DNA of 64,000 nt from an uncultured Rheinheimera sp. (lineage in GTDB: Bacteria > Pseudomonadota > Gammaproteobacteria > Enterobacterales > Alteromonadaceae), in assembly GCA_943913835.1 (NCBI GenBank), contig CALTZU010000002.1, positions 10,484-74,483 on the forward strand, read 5' to 3'. Of the stretch, positions 6,518 to 15,814 are shown in pieces (position 1 is the first letter of the stretch; the number at the start of each line of letters is the position of its first letter). The notes beneath the pieces are model-generated. The model ran no database searches and had not been told where the DNA came from. It saw only the letters and a list, made by a program, of their open reading frames with translations. A program made the position numbers and the translations under genes.

Positions 6518-8133
6518 ACTAATGGGTTAAGTGTGCTGTGCAGGTTGTTGGCGTCGTTTTTTCTGGCTGTCATATTGCTGGCAATGTCTGGCGCCTGTGA
6601 CATGGTGGAGCCCACCAGATGTTTATGGCTGGCGCAGTGATCGGCCAGTTGGGCAACACATTGCATCAGTTGGTCTAATAAATCGTAAATGTTTACGCTG
6701 TCGGTGCCTGCCCAGTGGGTTGGTGCTTCTATGCGTTGCAGCTCTACGGCTACTGAATGGCGTAACTTGCCAATTGTTTCAATGAGTTCTCCTGCCGTGG
6801 CTGTGTGCATATTACCCAGTGAACCCAGCGTTATATCGTCACCGGCTAACAGGTCGATGGCACCCAGTGCTTCGATTAGTTTTTTGCCGCCTATGGTCTC
6901 CACTGAATGCTGTTTTACGTTGGTTTCTGCGGTGCAAAGCTGGGCCAGATAGTGATCGGCCTCTATGATTTTTTGATAGGCCGTGTCGGTTTGGTTTTGA
7001 TCGGTGGCTCGGGTTTGGTTGCCTGCGGTGTCGGTGCGGTTGAATACTTCGGCGCGTTGCTGCTGCAGTTGTTCGCCTGGCTCAATCGCTGGCAGTGTCC
7101 AATCGATGCCTAATATGGTGCGAATAAATGGTTTATCCGGGCGGCCATAGGCGAAGCCTACTTCTACGATGGTTCCTTCCAGCGGGTATTGCAAAAGCCC
7201 CTGCTCGGTTCCGGCAAACATAACCGGCAGCGGTATGGCTTTGTAAATTGGTACATTGGTGTCGGGCTGGCCGTTTTCGTCCTGCAGCTGCAAGTCGACT
7301 GCATAGCGCGGGCGAAATGCGTTGTTTATATCGCCAGCTGCGGCGCTGTCTGCTATGGCAACCACTTGCGCAAATCGTGGTAAGTGGTAGCCGCCTGCCA
7401 GCTCAGGGAACACGGTTTTTATCTGGCGTTCCAGCTGTGAACTGTCGGCTTTGCTGGCTAACCATGTGATCACCATTGTGTCACCTTGTAGCTCTACCTG
7501 ATTCACTCTGTTGCCGTTGACCAATGCACCTGGCCGCATGGCTGGCATGGCCAGTAACTTCCAGCTGTTGTTGGTTTGTTCCTGTGTAATTTCGCGGGGT
7601 ATTTCAACCGGCTGCTTAGACCATCGGCTGTCCTGATAGCTGCCAACAAATATCTGGCCGTCTTGTTGCTGATACCAAACCCCGTCTGGCACGGCAAAAG
7701 CGCGGAACATGTTGATCAGTAGCTGGTAGCCTGTGCCCTGTGAGGTGAAATTTGCAATAGGCGTGTTTGCGTAGGCGGCTTGGTCTGGAATAACAAAACT
7801 CAGGCCTGTGTCATGTGCTAACTGGGTGATCACCTGTTTGAAGGTGGCGTGTTGTATAGACAGCGGGTAACGCTCGGCCAAGATGCTTGCCAGTTCACGC
7901 ACCACCAAGCGGTTGGTGCCGTTACCAGCTGGGGTTACTTTTGTAATGTATCCGGTAAAGTAGCGCACTAATTGGCTGTCGTAGCCAATATCAATAGCCA
8001 TAAGCTGGCCCTTTTTTACATCGCCTTTTACGGCAATAATGCCGCGGCCCCCTGAGGATAACTCCAGAACAATTTGATGTGAGATCAGTTCGTGTTCTTC
8101 AGTTCCAATGGTCAGGCGCTTGCTTAGCTTCAT
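6505..8133 (-). CDS. Tail hub-spike protein (gpD/gpV-like fusion)
   Basis: 542 aa. Residues 1 to about 330 resemble the P2 gpD/T4 gp27-type hub, which forms the ring under the tail tube. The part around IPLPVMFAGTEQGLLQYPLEGTIVEVGF is the OB-fold typical of gpV/VgrG spikes, and the low-complexity C-terminal third would form the needle. It is therefore a single-chain VgrG-like hub plus spike, where P2 itself uses separate D and V proteins. It is the last gene of the leftward late operon and its start overlaps the upstream stop by 4 nt. Confidence 0.8.
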   Translation of the reverse strand: MKLSKRLTIGTEEHELISHQIVLELSSGGRGIIAVKGDVKKGQLMAIDIGYDSQLVRYFTGYITKVTPAGNGTNRLVVRELASILAERYPLSIQHATFKQVITQLAHDTGLSFVIPDQAAYANTPIANFTSQGTGYQLLINMFRAFAVPDGVWYQQQDGQIFVGSYQDSRWSKQPVEIPREITQEQTNNSWKLLAMPAMRPGALVNGNRVNQVELQGDTMVITWLASKADSSQLERQIKTVFPELAGGYHLPRFAQVVAIADSAAAGDINNAFRPRYAVDLQLQDENGQPDTNVPIYKAIPLPVMFAGTEQGLLQYPLEGTIVEVGFAYGRPDKPFIRTILGIDWTLPAIEPGEQLQQQRAEVFNRTDTAGNQTRATDQNQTDTAYQKIIEADHYLAQLCTAETNVKQHSVETIGGKKLIEALGAIDLLAGDDITLGSLGNMHTATAGELIETIGKLRHSVAVELQRIEAPTHWAGTDSVNIYDLLDQLMQCVAQLADHCASHKHLVGSTMSQAPDIASNMTARKNDANNLHSTLNPLVAEA

Positions 8134-8702
8134 ACCGTTTCACCTGTTTGCGAGGCTGGCGCACCGATTGCGTTGTCGATGCCTTTTAAAAACTTTTCGA
8201 TAGAGGTCATTTCTACCGCTGGCGGCGCGTCTGTGATTGCCGCCGTTGGTATAACGCCTGTGGTTTGTGCGCTGGCTTGCCCTGTGGTGGCTGGTGTTTT
8301 TGGTTGGCGCTGTTCGGCCACTTCCGGAATACTTAAATGCTCACGCAGTGAAAAGCTAACTGCCCATGCCATTAAGCTGCCGTGTTCCGGCGCTGATACG
8401 TTGCCACAAAACTTTACCTGGCGAATTTTTGCAATACGGCCAATATTTGAACCAAGGCGGCGCACCACTCTGTTTCCTGCATCGTCTTTGCTGCTAGCCA
8501 GTTCAAATAGCCTGGTTAATTGTGCGCTGTCAGTGAATGGTATTAAGCCGGTGATCCGCAGTTCTTTGGCTTTATCGCCCTGTTCGCTGCTGCCTGTGGC
8601 TGATGTTTGTCCCGACATATCTTGTTCGGCCAGCTGCATGGTTAATTCCACTTTGCAGCTTTTAAGGTTGATCAGTTCCCCGTCTAAGGCAATTTGGCTC
8701 AT
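8130..8702 (-). CDS. Baseplate/tail protein upstream of the hub
   Basis: 190 aa. The first 130 residues look like a compact beta-rich tail-tube-initiator or baseplate domain (MSQIALDGELINLKSCKVEL...). The last 60 are Ala/Thr/Pro-rich and probably flexible. It overlaps its neighbours by 4 nt on both sides and directly precedes the hub gene, where P2-like phages encode baseplate core components. I do not recognise the exact P2 counterpart; baseplate role is by position. Confidence 0.6.
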   Translation of the reverse strand: MSQIALDGELINLKSCKVELTMQLAEQDMSGQTSATGSSEQGDKAKELRITGLIPFTDSAQLTRLFELASSKDDAGNRVVRRLGSNIGRIAKIRQVKFCGNVSAPEHGSLMAWAVSFSLREHLSIPEVAEQRQPKTPATTGQASAQTTGVIPTAAITDAPPAVEMTSIEKFLKGIDNAIGAPASQTGETV

Positions 8703-9586
8703 GGCAGTAGTTCCTGCAAAAATATCAACGGCTGGGCGCTGCTGATGACTATCGCAACACTTACTGGTTTGTTTACTGGCGGTTCGGCGTTTTGAAGCTC
8801 TACGGCCAGTTGATTGGCTGGGCCTGAAAAAGCAAAGCGCCAGATGCTGCCCGATACGCTCTGAAGCGCAGTTAAATCTGACTGCAGCTGTTCCAACATG
8901 ACGGTGCGTTTTTCGGCCAGTGCTGTGAGTTTTTGCAGTGGCGTTTTGCTGTCGTTGCTCAGTGATTCCAGCTGTGCAATTTGGGCGCCCAAAAGCCCTG
9001 ATGCGGTTCGCAGTGGCTGATAGTTCAGGCTGTGTGCTTGTGTCCAGCGCGGGGCAATGGCCGCTTTTGTTTGTTGCATTTTTTCGGCGGCTAAACTGCC
9101 TTTTTTCTGCAATTGGCGCTGATATGCCAACAGCGACGGCACGGCCAGCAGGTTACAGATTGGTGTGAGTTGGCTAAGTAGCTGGCTTGGTGATGCGGCA
9201 CTTAGCAGCAGTACCAACGCATGGGCTTGGTTGGCTGGCAAATGTTTGTCGGCGTTGTCGCTTAATTTGGCGGCAAGGGCCGCAATTGCCGCCTGTGCGG
9301 ATAAGTAGCCGTCGTTTTTGTTTTCGTCCAGCCCAAACACTGCAGGCGTTACCGTGACGGTTTTAGCCGAAACCAACAGGTTATTAAGATCAGCGCGCAG
9401 GCTCAGCAGTGCTTCGGCATCGCCGCTTAAGTCGTGCCTTGTGTAGCTTACTTTGCCTTCGGTTTCGGTTAACCGCCCCACTGCCTCAGACATAGCCGTT
9501 TCGACCTGGCTTAATACCGAGTCGGCGCTACTGTTAATCGCCTCGGCCGACGCTGGCCAGCTGGCGTTTGAGTTTGTCCAAGGCAT
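8699..9586 (-). CDS. Tail-associated protein, unknown
   Basis: 295 aa, strongly helical and rich in Ala, Leu, Ser and Gln with long stretches predicted as coiled coil, and no transmembrane segment. It sits in the tail-fibre/baseplate part of the late operon with a 4-nt overlap downstream and a 1-nt overlap upstream. It matches no family I know. A structural or assembly function in the tail is inferred only from context. Confidence 0.6.
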   Translation of the reverse strand: MPWTNSNASWPASAEAINSSADSVLSQVETAMSEAVGRLTETEGKVSYTRHDLSGDAEALLSLRADLNNLLVSAKTVTVTPAVFGLDENKNDGYLSAQAAIAALAAKLSDNADKHLPANQAHALVLLLSAASPSQLLSQLTPICNLLAVPSLLAYQRQLQKKGSLAAEKMQQTKAAIAPRWTQAHSLNYQPLRTASGLLGAQIAQLESLSNDSKTPLQKLTALAEKRTVMLEQLQSDLTALQSVSGSIWRFAFSGPANQLAVELQNAEPPVNKPVSVAIVISSAQPLIFLQELLP

Positions 9587-10110
9587 TAAACTGGTGGCCT
9601 CAAAACGTCTATTTTAATAGGTGCCACGGTAAATGTATTTGGTGGCAGGTCTATATTGGCTTCTTCATCGCTGTAGGTGTACTGGCCTGATGTCGGGAAG
9701 TTCAAAACGGCTTCAAACTCGCCATTTACTACGCTGACCGGGAATAAAATCAGGCTGCCATTGTCGCGACGAATTGGCATTGAAAAAGTACGATCAGGCA
9801 CATTCAGCGCGCCTGTTACCGTGATATTTTCCAGCTCGTTGCAGGTGATATGTGTAAAACTACTGTTGTGCATAATTGCACCTGTAACAGATGAAATCAT
9901 GATAGCTAAAGGGTTTGGCTGTTCCACTACTGTTAACCCGAACTGTTTTACTGAGTGGGTTTCTACTTCGTAGCTTTCGCCCTGATCGTTCTGGTGAACT
10001 TCAATACGCACCTTTTCAAATCTGACGTCGACGCCGACCGGCGGTTCTGGCAGTTCTGCGCCGCGCTGGTTGTTGACTTCCAGTAAAAAATATCTGGTGA
10101 TGGTTTCCAT
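9586..10110 (-). CDS. Tail-region protein, unknown
   Basis: 174 aa, predicted mostly beta-strand, beginning METITRYFLLEVNN and with repeated short hydrophobic strands (FEAVLNFPTSGQYTYSD). It lies between the unknown protein at 8699 and the 141-aa protein at 10114. The beta-rich make-up and place next to the fibre gene suggest a fibre-tip, chaperone or baseplate decoration protein. This is inference; no family recognised. Confidence 0.6.
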   Translation of the reverse strand: METITRYFLLEVNNQRGAELPEPPVGVDVRFEKVRIEVHQNDQGESYEVETHSVKQFGLTVVEQPNPLAIMISSVTGAIMHNSSFTHITCNELENITVTGALNVPDRTFSMPIRRDNGSLILFPVSVVNGEFEAVLNFPTSGQYTYSDEEANIDLPPNTFTVAPIKIDVLRPPV

Positions 10111-10113
10111 GCT

Positions 10114-10539
10114 TTACTCCATTGGCTCGACTGATACTTGGGAATAGCGTGCTGAAAACGTCATACCTGCAGTTCCACTCGGTGTCCTTTTTACAAAAAC
10201 TTTAAATGATGCTTTTGCGTATTGCGGCACATCAACCAAATTATTAGCGTTTGAACCTACTGCTGGCGGGCTACCTAAACCTATGAGCAGCATACTTAAA
10301 TTATTTCTAATCTCCCTCTCTGCTGACATCACTCCGTCAATTTCATATTTTGCATAGCATATAGAAGATGAAGTTTCGTTTCTTGCAACAACCATATCAA
10401 TCAGATGTTTTCCGGTTAAAGACAGTGCTTCGACCCATGTATCTGCGGGCAATATAGTACCTGGCCACTCCGTTGAAGTTACAGCCTGATTCAGTCTTTT
10501 TAAATACCGGCTTCCGCCTATTGTGCCGCTTAAATCCAT
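10114..10539 (-). CDS. Tail-fibre region protein, unknown
   Basis: 141 aa, immediately downstream of the tail-collar fibre gene with a 1-nt overlap. The composition is beta-rich with many polar residues. By position it could be the distal part of a split fibre or a receptor-binding tip, since P2-like phages place host-range genes here. No recognisable motif. Confidence 0.55.
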   Translation of the reverse strand: MDLSGTIGGSRYLKRLNQAVTSTEWPGTILPADTWVEALSLTGKHLIDMVVARNETSSSICYAKYEIDGVMSAEREIRNNLSMLLIGLGSPPAVGSNANNLVDVPQYAKASFKVFVKRTPSGTAGMTFSARYSQVSVEPME

Positions 10540-11333
10540 TAGTAACCTCCCGTGTATCGCAGCTGATTAGCTGCCACACATTCAAAAATTAGTACGCCCG
10601 TTTTACCAGCCGGCAACCAGTGATTCAGTTCGCTTACGCCGTTTGGCAAAACGATATTCACCGTGCCGACAACGTCAATTCTCCCTGCTGACTTAAGCTT
10701 TTGCACTTCTATGACGTCGCCTTTTACCAAGTTTGCCGCGTCCAAAGTGACTGTTTTGGACTGGCCCAAATCAAATACGACTATTTCACGCTGAGCGGTG
10801 CCAGTGCTTGTGTGTCCATCCGGATTGTGCACAAACTTATTAATTGCCCTGTCTTTCACCGCGTTAATTTCGCCGGAAAAATCAAACATCCAGCTTTCAG
10901 CAGACACAACCACAGGCGTGGCGTTGGCTATGCCAAGGTGTTCTATCACTAAGTTTCTGGTCAGCACGTTGCCTGCTGATGCGCCTTCTGTTTTTACTTT
11001 TTGGGTTAACGGCACATAGGCGAACATAACCAGCTGATCGCCGTCCTCAGGGTCGGTATACACCAGCCCTATCCAGTTAAAGTAAAAATCACCGACATCG
11101 GTCAGCATCATTTGGCTGTAGGTCACTCGGTTTGCATCAATGATCCCCGCCTTTGTTGGCGCCCGTTCAAAAACAATATGTTCCGGCGCTGGCATGGGTT
11201 CGTCTGCTGGCTCAGGGTCGGTATGTACCAGCCCCGGTATATTGGCAAACACAAATTTTGTGATGTCCAATTCAGGGCCGCTTCCCACGGCGGCCGCTAT
11301 CAGGCTTGCGCCTATGGTGGTTAAACGTGCCAT
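10539..11333 (-). CDS. Tail fibre protein, tail-collar (gpH N-terminal) type
   Basis: 264 aa. The first 150 residues (MARLTTIGASLIAAAVGSGPELDI..., then NWIGLVYTDPEDGDQLVMFAYVPLTQKVKTEG) match the phage tail-collar fibre domain (DUF3751) that attaches P2 gpH-type fibres to the baseplate. The C-terminal part is short compared with the roughly 670-aa P2 gpH. The receptor-binding portion may therefore be carried by the small proteins encoded downstream at 10114 and 9586. Confidence 0.8.
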   Translation of the reverse strand: MARLTTIGASLIAAAVGSGPELDITKFVFANIPGLVHTDPEPADEPMPAPEHIVFERAPTKAGIIDANRVTYSQMMLTDVGDFYFNWIGLVYTDPEDGDQLVMFAYVPLTQKVKTEGASAGNVLTRNLVIEHLGIANATPVVVSAESWMFDFSGEINAVKDRAINKFVHNPDGHTSTGTAQREIVVFDLGQSKTVTLDAANLVKGDVIEVQKLKSAGRIDVVGTVNIVLPNGVSELNHWLPAGKTGVLIFECVAANQLRYTGGY

Positions 11334-11902
11334 TAAGTGGCCCTCGCTGTTAGCGTTTGATAATCGTTATTGCATTCTGTGACTGGCAGATAAGCAGCTG
11401 TGGCTTTGTTCGATACATATTCGTAACGGCGACAGGTGCGGCCATAGTCCTGAATAATGGTGCCAAGCAACGACGCACTTGCGACTATTGTGTCGTCCAG
11501 CTCTATCGAAATAATGTCCCAGTCTTTACCAACCTGCCTTTCGTCAATACTAAGTACCGGCACGCCTAATCGGCTCATGATGTTGATAAATCCTTGGGTG
11601 CTGCCTGCGTCTTTTGCATTCACAAAGGCAAAGGCCACGCGCTTGCGGTACAGCCACAACGGTTCGTCTTTGAACCTTGTGATCCGCCGCTCCCACGCTA
11701 ACAAATTCAGTAAATCAACTGAGCACGTCAGCGGATCACGCTGGGTTAGCGGCCAAAGGAACCAGCCCCGCACACGCTGCCAAAACGACTGCATGCCATT
11801 GTTCAGCATGGCGGGTTCAACTGGCTCTGGTGTTGGCGTTAATGTTTTGCCGTCCATCCAAAACGGTAAAGTTAACGGCGGTAGTTTTGGGCTGTCGCTC
11901 AC
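11333..11902 (-). CDS. Tail protein I (gpI-like)
   Basis: 189 aa. The middle segment DPLTCSVDLLNLLAWERRITRFKDEPLWLYRKRV, then AGSTQGFINIMSRLGV, is the signature of the P2 gpI baseplate wedge family. It overlaps baseplate J upstream by 4 nt and meets the fibre gene downstream, the same W-J-I-H order as in P2. Confidence 0.85.
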   Translation of the reverse strand: MSDSPKLPPLTLPFWMDGKTLTPTPEPVEPAMLNNGMQSFWQRVRGWFLWPLTQRDPLTCSVDLLNLLAWERRITRFKDEPLWLYRKRVAFAFVNAKDAGSTQGFINIMSRLGVPVLSIDERQVGKDWDIISIELDDTIVASASLLGTIIQDYGRTCRRYEYVSNKATAAYLPVTECNNDYQTLTARAT

Positions 11903-13086
11903 TCTGCCACCCCTCTGTTATTAATGGTTAAGCTTGCAATTCGCGGCAACACAAGGCCGCTTACTAAATCGGCATTAGTCCAGCGCAGGCTTGTTAATTC
12001 TGGTAACGCGTTATGCAGTTCCTGCGTTAATTTTGAGAAGGCAAACACGTTTTGCGGCAGTGTTCTGGTTAGCTCTGGATATAAATCAGACTCCCGAAAA
12101 GCGGCTCTGACCCTTGCTTCTATTGCGGCTTCTAAAGCTGCAATGTCTTCGGTGCTTAAGTTGGCGCTGTGCCAGAATTCAAGCTCTAACGCTTTTGGGT
12201 CTGGTGGTATCGCATAGGCTTCTAAGTCATCACCATGACCGTGATAGCCCTGATTATTGATATAGTCGTTTATGGTTTCGATTAAGCTTTCTGGCGTTTC
12301 GCCAACCGGCATCATCACAAAGCAATTGGCCGTACCTGGGCCACGCGGTGCATTGTGTTCAAAAAACAGTAAGTCACTGCGGATACCTGCAAAACTCGCA
12401 ATGGCAGCACGGTATACCGCGTCAATATGGTAATTCCCTACGCTTGCAAACTGGTCGCGGATGCGCAGAGCTAAAGCGTCGTCGGCTTCTTCATCGGCTC
12501 CGGATATTGTGATCCAGTTGGCGGCATTGGTTACTGAATCAATGCCTGGCACCACTTCGGCCATCACGTTGTAATAACCTGCTGGCAGGTTGTGGCCAGC
12601 GCCTGTGGTGTCGGCTTCACACTGAACGGCTGCGCTTAAGGTGCCTGCTGGTATCAGGGTGTTGGCCAGTACCACCATTTTATAAATTGCGCCTAAGGTG
12701 TTGTCGGTTTGGATCACCGTTCCAGCCGGTACTACTACAGGCGCGTTAATGTCTATTTTGGTAAAGGTGATATTGCCCTTTGTTTTTACTGCTAACTTTC
12801 TGTTTAGGCCTACGTCCCACGCTTTTAGCTCTAAGTACGTTTTGGTGGCGGTAGCTACAAACATGGCTGGCAGCACATGGTTTGCCAGCAGGGTTTTGAT
12901 CAGCCACAGCGTTGGTGTCACCACACAGGCAGCGAATAAACGCCAGAACGGGCTCATGGCGCTATTGTTGGAAATAATGGAGTTTGCGGCCACCACATCG
13001 GCTTCCAGTAATGCGATTACTTGTTCGCTGTTGGTTGGCATGCCTTGATCGGCTAATACCTTTTCAAAATCAACTGTTGGACGCAT
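11899..13086 (-). CDS. Baseplate assembly protein J (gpJ-like)
   Basis: 395 aa. A gpJ-family wedge protein with DVGLNRKLAVKTKGNITFTK and VVPAGTVIQTDN, then the GADEEADDALALRIRDQF region typical of the family. It bridges the fibre-proximal gpI and the gp25-like wedge. It overlaps the upstream gp25-like gene by 17 nt, so translational coupling is likely. Confidence 0.9.
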   Translation of the reverse strand: MRPTVDFEKVLADQGMPTNSEQVIALLEADVVAANSIISNNSAMSPFWRLFAACVVTPTLWLIKTLLANHVLPAMFVATATKTYLELKAWDVGLNRKLAVKTKGNITFTKIDINAPVVVPAGTVIQTDNTLGAIYKMVVLANTLIPAGTLSAAVQCEADTTGAGHNLPAGYYNVMAEVVPGIDSVTNAANWITISGADEEADDALALRIRDQFASVGNYHIDAVYRAAIASFAGIRSDLLFFEHNAPRGPGTANCFVMMPVGETPESLIETINDYINNQGYHGHGDDLEAYAIPPDPKALELEFWHSANLSTEDIAALEAAIEARVRAAFRESDLYPELTRTLPQNVFAFSKLTQELHNALPELTSLRWTNADLVSGLVLPRIASLTINNRGVAE

Positions 13087-13414
13087 CGAATGCTACCTCT
13101 GTGGTGATGTCGCCAAATTCGTAAGTTGTGGCTGTGATTAAGATCAGTGATTCGTTGCTGGCCTCTATTTTTATCGACCCGGGCACAAGGCGGGTGTCGG
13201 TTTCTATTAAAAGCTCAATTTCCGTATACACATCATTGCGCAACGTGCTGCTGCGCTGGGCTAATAACTTAGTCACCAGCCCCGACTCTATCAGGCGGTG
13301 CTTGATATCCTGAGCAATGCTCGCCCTGGTGTTTACCAGCTCTGGCTGCTGCACAACATCCAGTGAAAGGCCGCCGCCTTTAATCAATAAGTCGCTGTAT
13401 TTTGCGAGTGTCAT
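13070..13414 (-). CDS. Baseplate wedge protein, gpW/gp25-like (DUF2590 type)
   Basis: 114 aa in the W position just before J. The segment SIAQDIKHRLIESGLVTKLLAQRS, then ELLIETDTRLVPGSI, resembles the short gp25/DUF2590 wedge proteins that nucleate sheath assembly. Overlaps both neighbours by a few bases. Confidence 0.75.
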   Translation of the reverse strand: MTLAKYSDLLIKGGGLSLDVVQQPELVNTRASIAQDIKHRLIESGLVTKLLAQRSSTLRNDVYTEIELLIETDTRLVPGSIKIEASNESLILITATTYEFGDITTEVAFDASNS

Positions 13415-15762
13415 CCTGTGAGCAACTCCTGCTGTTCTGCCAGTTCCGCCAAGCTAAAGTTTTTCGGCGGGTTCTTGATGATCACGTCACCAAATTGCAT
13501 TGTTTTGTTTGGTGCGCCTTGTGCTGCAGCTCTGTTGGCATTGGCACTCATAGCCACCTGCTGGTTTACTTTTGGCGTAATAGCATTGGCCAGCGATTCG
13601 TTGGCCGCTGGTTTGATGTTTAGTTGTTGCTCTATTGGGGCTGGCATAGTGCGTTGCAGATTAATTGACTGTTCCAGTGCGCCTGGCTTTAATGCACTTA
13701 AGGCTTGTCTTGAAGCCACATAGTTTACTGAGTCATTGGCCGCACTTCTTTGCATCCATTCCGGCATGGCGTTTTGCATCAGATCCGGTTGACCGATCAG
13801 GCTCTGCATTTTTTGCGTTTCTAACTGCTCGACAACCGGATTTACGGCAATATCAATGCCTGGCAGCATATTGAGCTTTTCAACAATCCCAACCCACAGA
13901 TCGGAAAACGTGGCCTTTATACCAGACCACAATGAGCTGAAAAACGTGCCTATGCTGCTGGCAGCAGATAGCAGGTTGTTAAACCATTCCATTTGGTTAA
14001 AGGCTGCAACTAAGCTTTGCCATGCGTTCGCCACAAAGCTAAAGGCGACTGAAAACGCGTTGTAGATCACTTCGGCTAACCAAGTTATGGCGTTTACAAT
14101 GCCACCAATTGCATAGGCCATAGTGCCAAACACAACAGCGGCAACCACGCCGACGACTTTTAGTGCAAACACGATCACATCCAGAAGCAACGACGCCACA
14201 GGCTCTAATACCTTCCATAGCACCTTGGCGGCTTCCCACCAAGCACCAAACACGGCTACGGCTATTTTACCCAGCGTTTTTAAGAGCCCTGCCACAGCAT
14301 CAACAGCGAAGAGAATAGGCTCACCCCATGCAGTGCCGTTTAACATGGCTCGCAAGTCATCAAAGTAATACACCGCAACACCCACAACAGCGATTAACGC
14401 AGCCACCCCGGCAACTATTAAACCCACTGGGTTTGCATACATGGCTATGTTTACGGCCAGCAGCATGCCGCGCATTCTGGCTAATCCTGCGGTGAACATA
14501 TCCCCGCTTTTACTGCATAGTTTTGCACCCAATGACCAGGTGGTCATTGCCATGGTTCCGGCACCCATCATCAGCGTAAGTAAACCACCTGCAGCAACAA
14601 CCAACATAAATCCAACCGCCAGATACCCCAGCCAGCGGGTTATGTTCGGAAACATATCGGTAAACCAAAGTACTTTGGCTCCCATATCGGCCATTTTGCC
14701 AACAAATGCGTTAAATGCTGGAAGAATAAGGCCACCAAAAGCGGCCCTGATCACGAACCAGCTTTGTGCTAATCGGTCGCTTTGGTTGGTCATTGATGCG
14801 GCCATTTTTTCGGCTTGTTCCATGCCGTTTACTTTGCCCAGCATGTTAATAGAACCGCTCAGGCCGTTTATGTCGTTCATCAGCAGTTTGACCAGGCTTA
14901 CGGCCTCTTGCGAGCCAAAAGCCGTGGCTAATGCGTCGCCTTCGGCCACGCTGATCACGTCACCGTATTTGCCTTTAATTTTGTTCAGAATGTCGACTAT
15001 CGGCAGCATAGTACCGTTGGCATCGGTGAATTGCAGGTTCAGTGCCTTTTGCGCTTTACCCACACCCGCTAAAAATGATTTGTATTTGGTGGCTGACTCG
15101 CTGCCCTGCATAGTGGCTTGCAGCGTGCCCATGATCGCCATTTGCTCCTCTAACGGCGCGGTTGAAGAAGCACCCAAGGCACCAAAGGCATCAGCCATCT
15201 TTTTACCGTCGGTTTTAAAGGCCACCACAGCGCTTGCTGTCATGCCTGTTAAGCGTTCAACCCATGCGCCCTCTCCCATGTTTTTGGCATCATTTTTAAA
15301 GATGCCATACATAGTGCCCATGTAACTGGTTACGGTGGCAGCGTCGGCTTTTGTTGCCTTGGCTAGCACGTTTGACGACATGGTAAAACGGGATAAATCG
15401 GCGTCGTTTAAACCGCCGATAGCTGACTGAATATCGTAAGCAGACCGCACAAACTCGGTGGACGATTCACCGTATTTCAGCGCGTATTTGTAGGAGTTAT
15501 TGGCCAGCATTTTAAGGGCGCTGTCCTGCACACCTAATGATTGCACTTCGCCCACGGCTCGGCTCATTTCAATTGCTGGGCCTAAGGCGTTTTGTAACGC
15601 AAAACCTGCAGCCGCCACGCCACCAATGCCGGTAGCCATTTGCATGGTGCCGGTTTGGTAGTTCGCTGTCATGTTGTTCAAGCCCTGGCTGATTTTTGCA
15701 ATCGGTTTGGTGATTTGATCAATCAGTCCAACGGTGAACATTAGCGGTTGCGGTAAGCTCAT
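13411..15762 (-). CDS. Tail tape measure protein
   Basis: 783 aa. The N-terminal half (GLNNMTANYQTGTMQMATGI...FVRSAYDIQSAIGGL) is the TP901-type phage tape-measure domain. The centre (about 350-630) is strongly hydrophobic with several potential membrane segments, as expected for a protein that is ejected and inserts in the host membrane. The length sets the tail length. The gene follows the E/E' chaperone region exactly as in P2 (gpT). Confidence 0.9.
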   Translation of the reverse strand: MSLPQPLMFTVGLIDQITKPIAKISQGLNNMTANYQTGTMQMATGIGGVAAAGFALQNALGPAIEMSRAVGEVQSLGVQDSALKMLANNSYKYALKYGESSTEFVRSAYDIQSAIGGLNDADLSRFTMSSNVLAKATKADAATVTSYMGTMYGIFKNDAKNMGEGAWVERLTGMTASAVVAFKTDGKKMADAFGALGASSTAPLEEQMAIMGTLQATMQGSESATKYKSFLAGVGKAQKALNLQFTDANGTMLPIVDILNKIKGKYGDVISVAEGDALATAFGSQEAVSLVKLLMNDINGLSGSINMLGKVNGMEQAEKMAASMTNQSDRLAQSWFVIRAAFGGLILPAFNAFVGKMADMGAKVLWFTDMFPNITRWLGYLAVGFMLVVAAGGLLTLMMGAGTMAMTTWSLGAKLCSKSGDMFTAGLARMRGMLLAVNIAMYANPVGLIVAGVAALIAVVGVAVYYFDDLRAMLNGTAWGEPILFAVDAVAGLLKTLGKIAVAVFGAWWEAAKVLWKVLEPVASLLLDVIVFALKVVGVVAAVVFGTMAYAIGGIVNAITWLAEVIYNAFSVAFSFVANAWQSLVAAFNQMEWFNNLLSAASSIGTFFSSLWSGIKATFSDLWVGIVEKLNMLPGIDIAVNPVVEQLETQKMQSLIGQPDLMQNAMPEWMQRSAANDSVNYVASRQALSALKPGALEQSINLQRTMPAPIEQQLNIKPAANESLANAITPKVNQQVAMSANANRAAAQGAPNKTMQFGDVIIKNPPKNFSLAELAEQQELLTG

Positions 15763-15814
15763 ACTCGCCCTTTTACTGCTGCAGTGCAGTTATTCATGAC
15801 TATCCGGTTTTTTG

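Noticed and set aside
6109..6785. Several short plus-strand frames over array B and the hub-spike 3' end
   Set aside because: They are antisense to the hub-spike gene or run through the array, begin without ribosome sites and have odd composition; chance frames.
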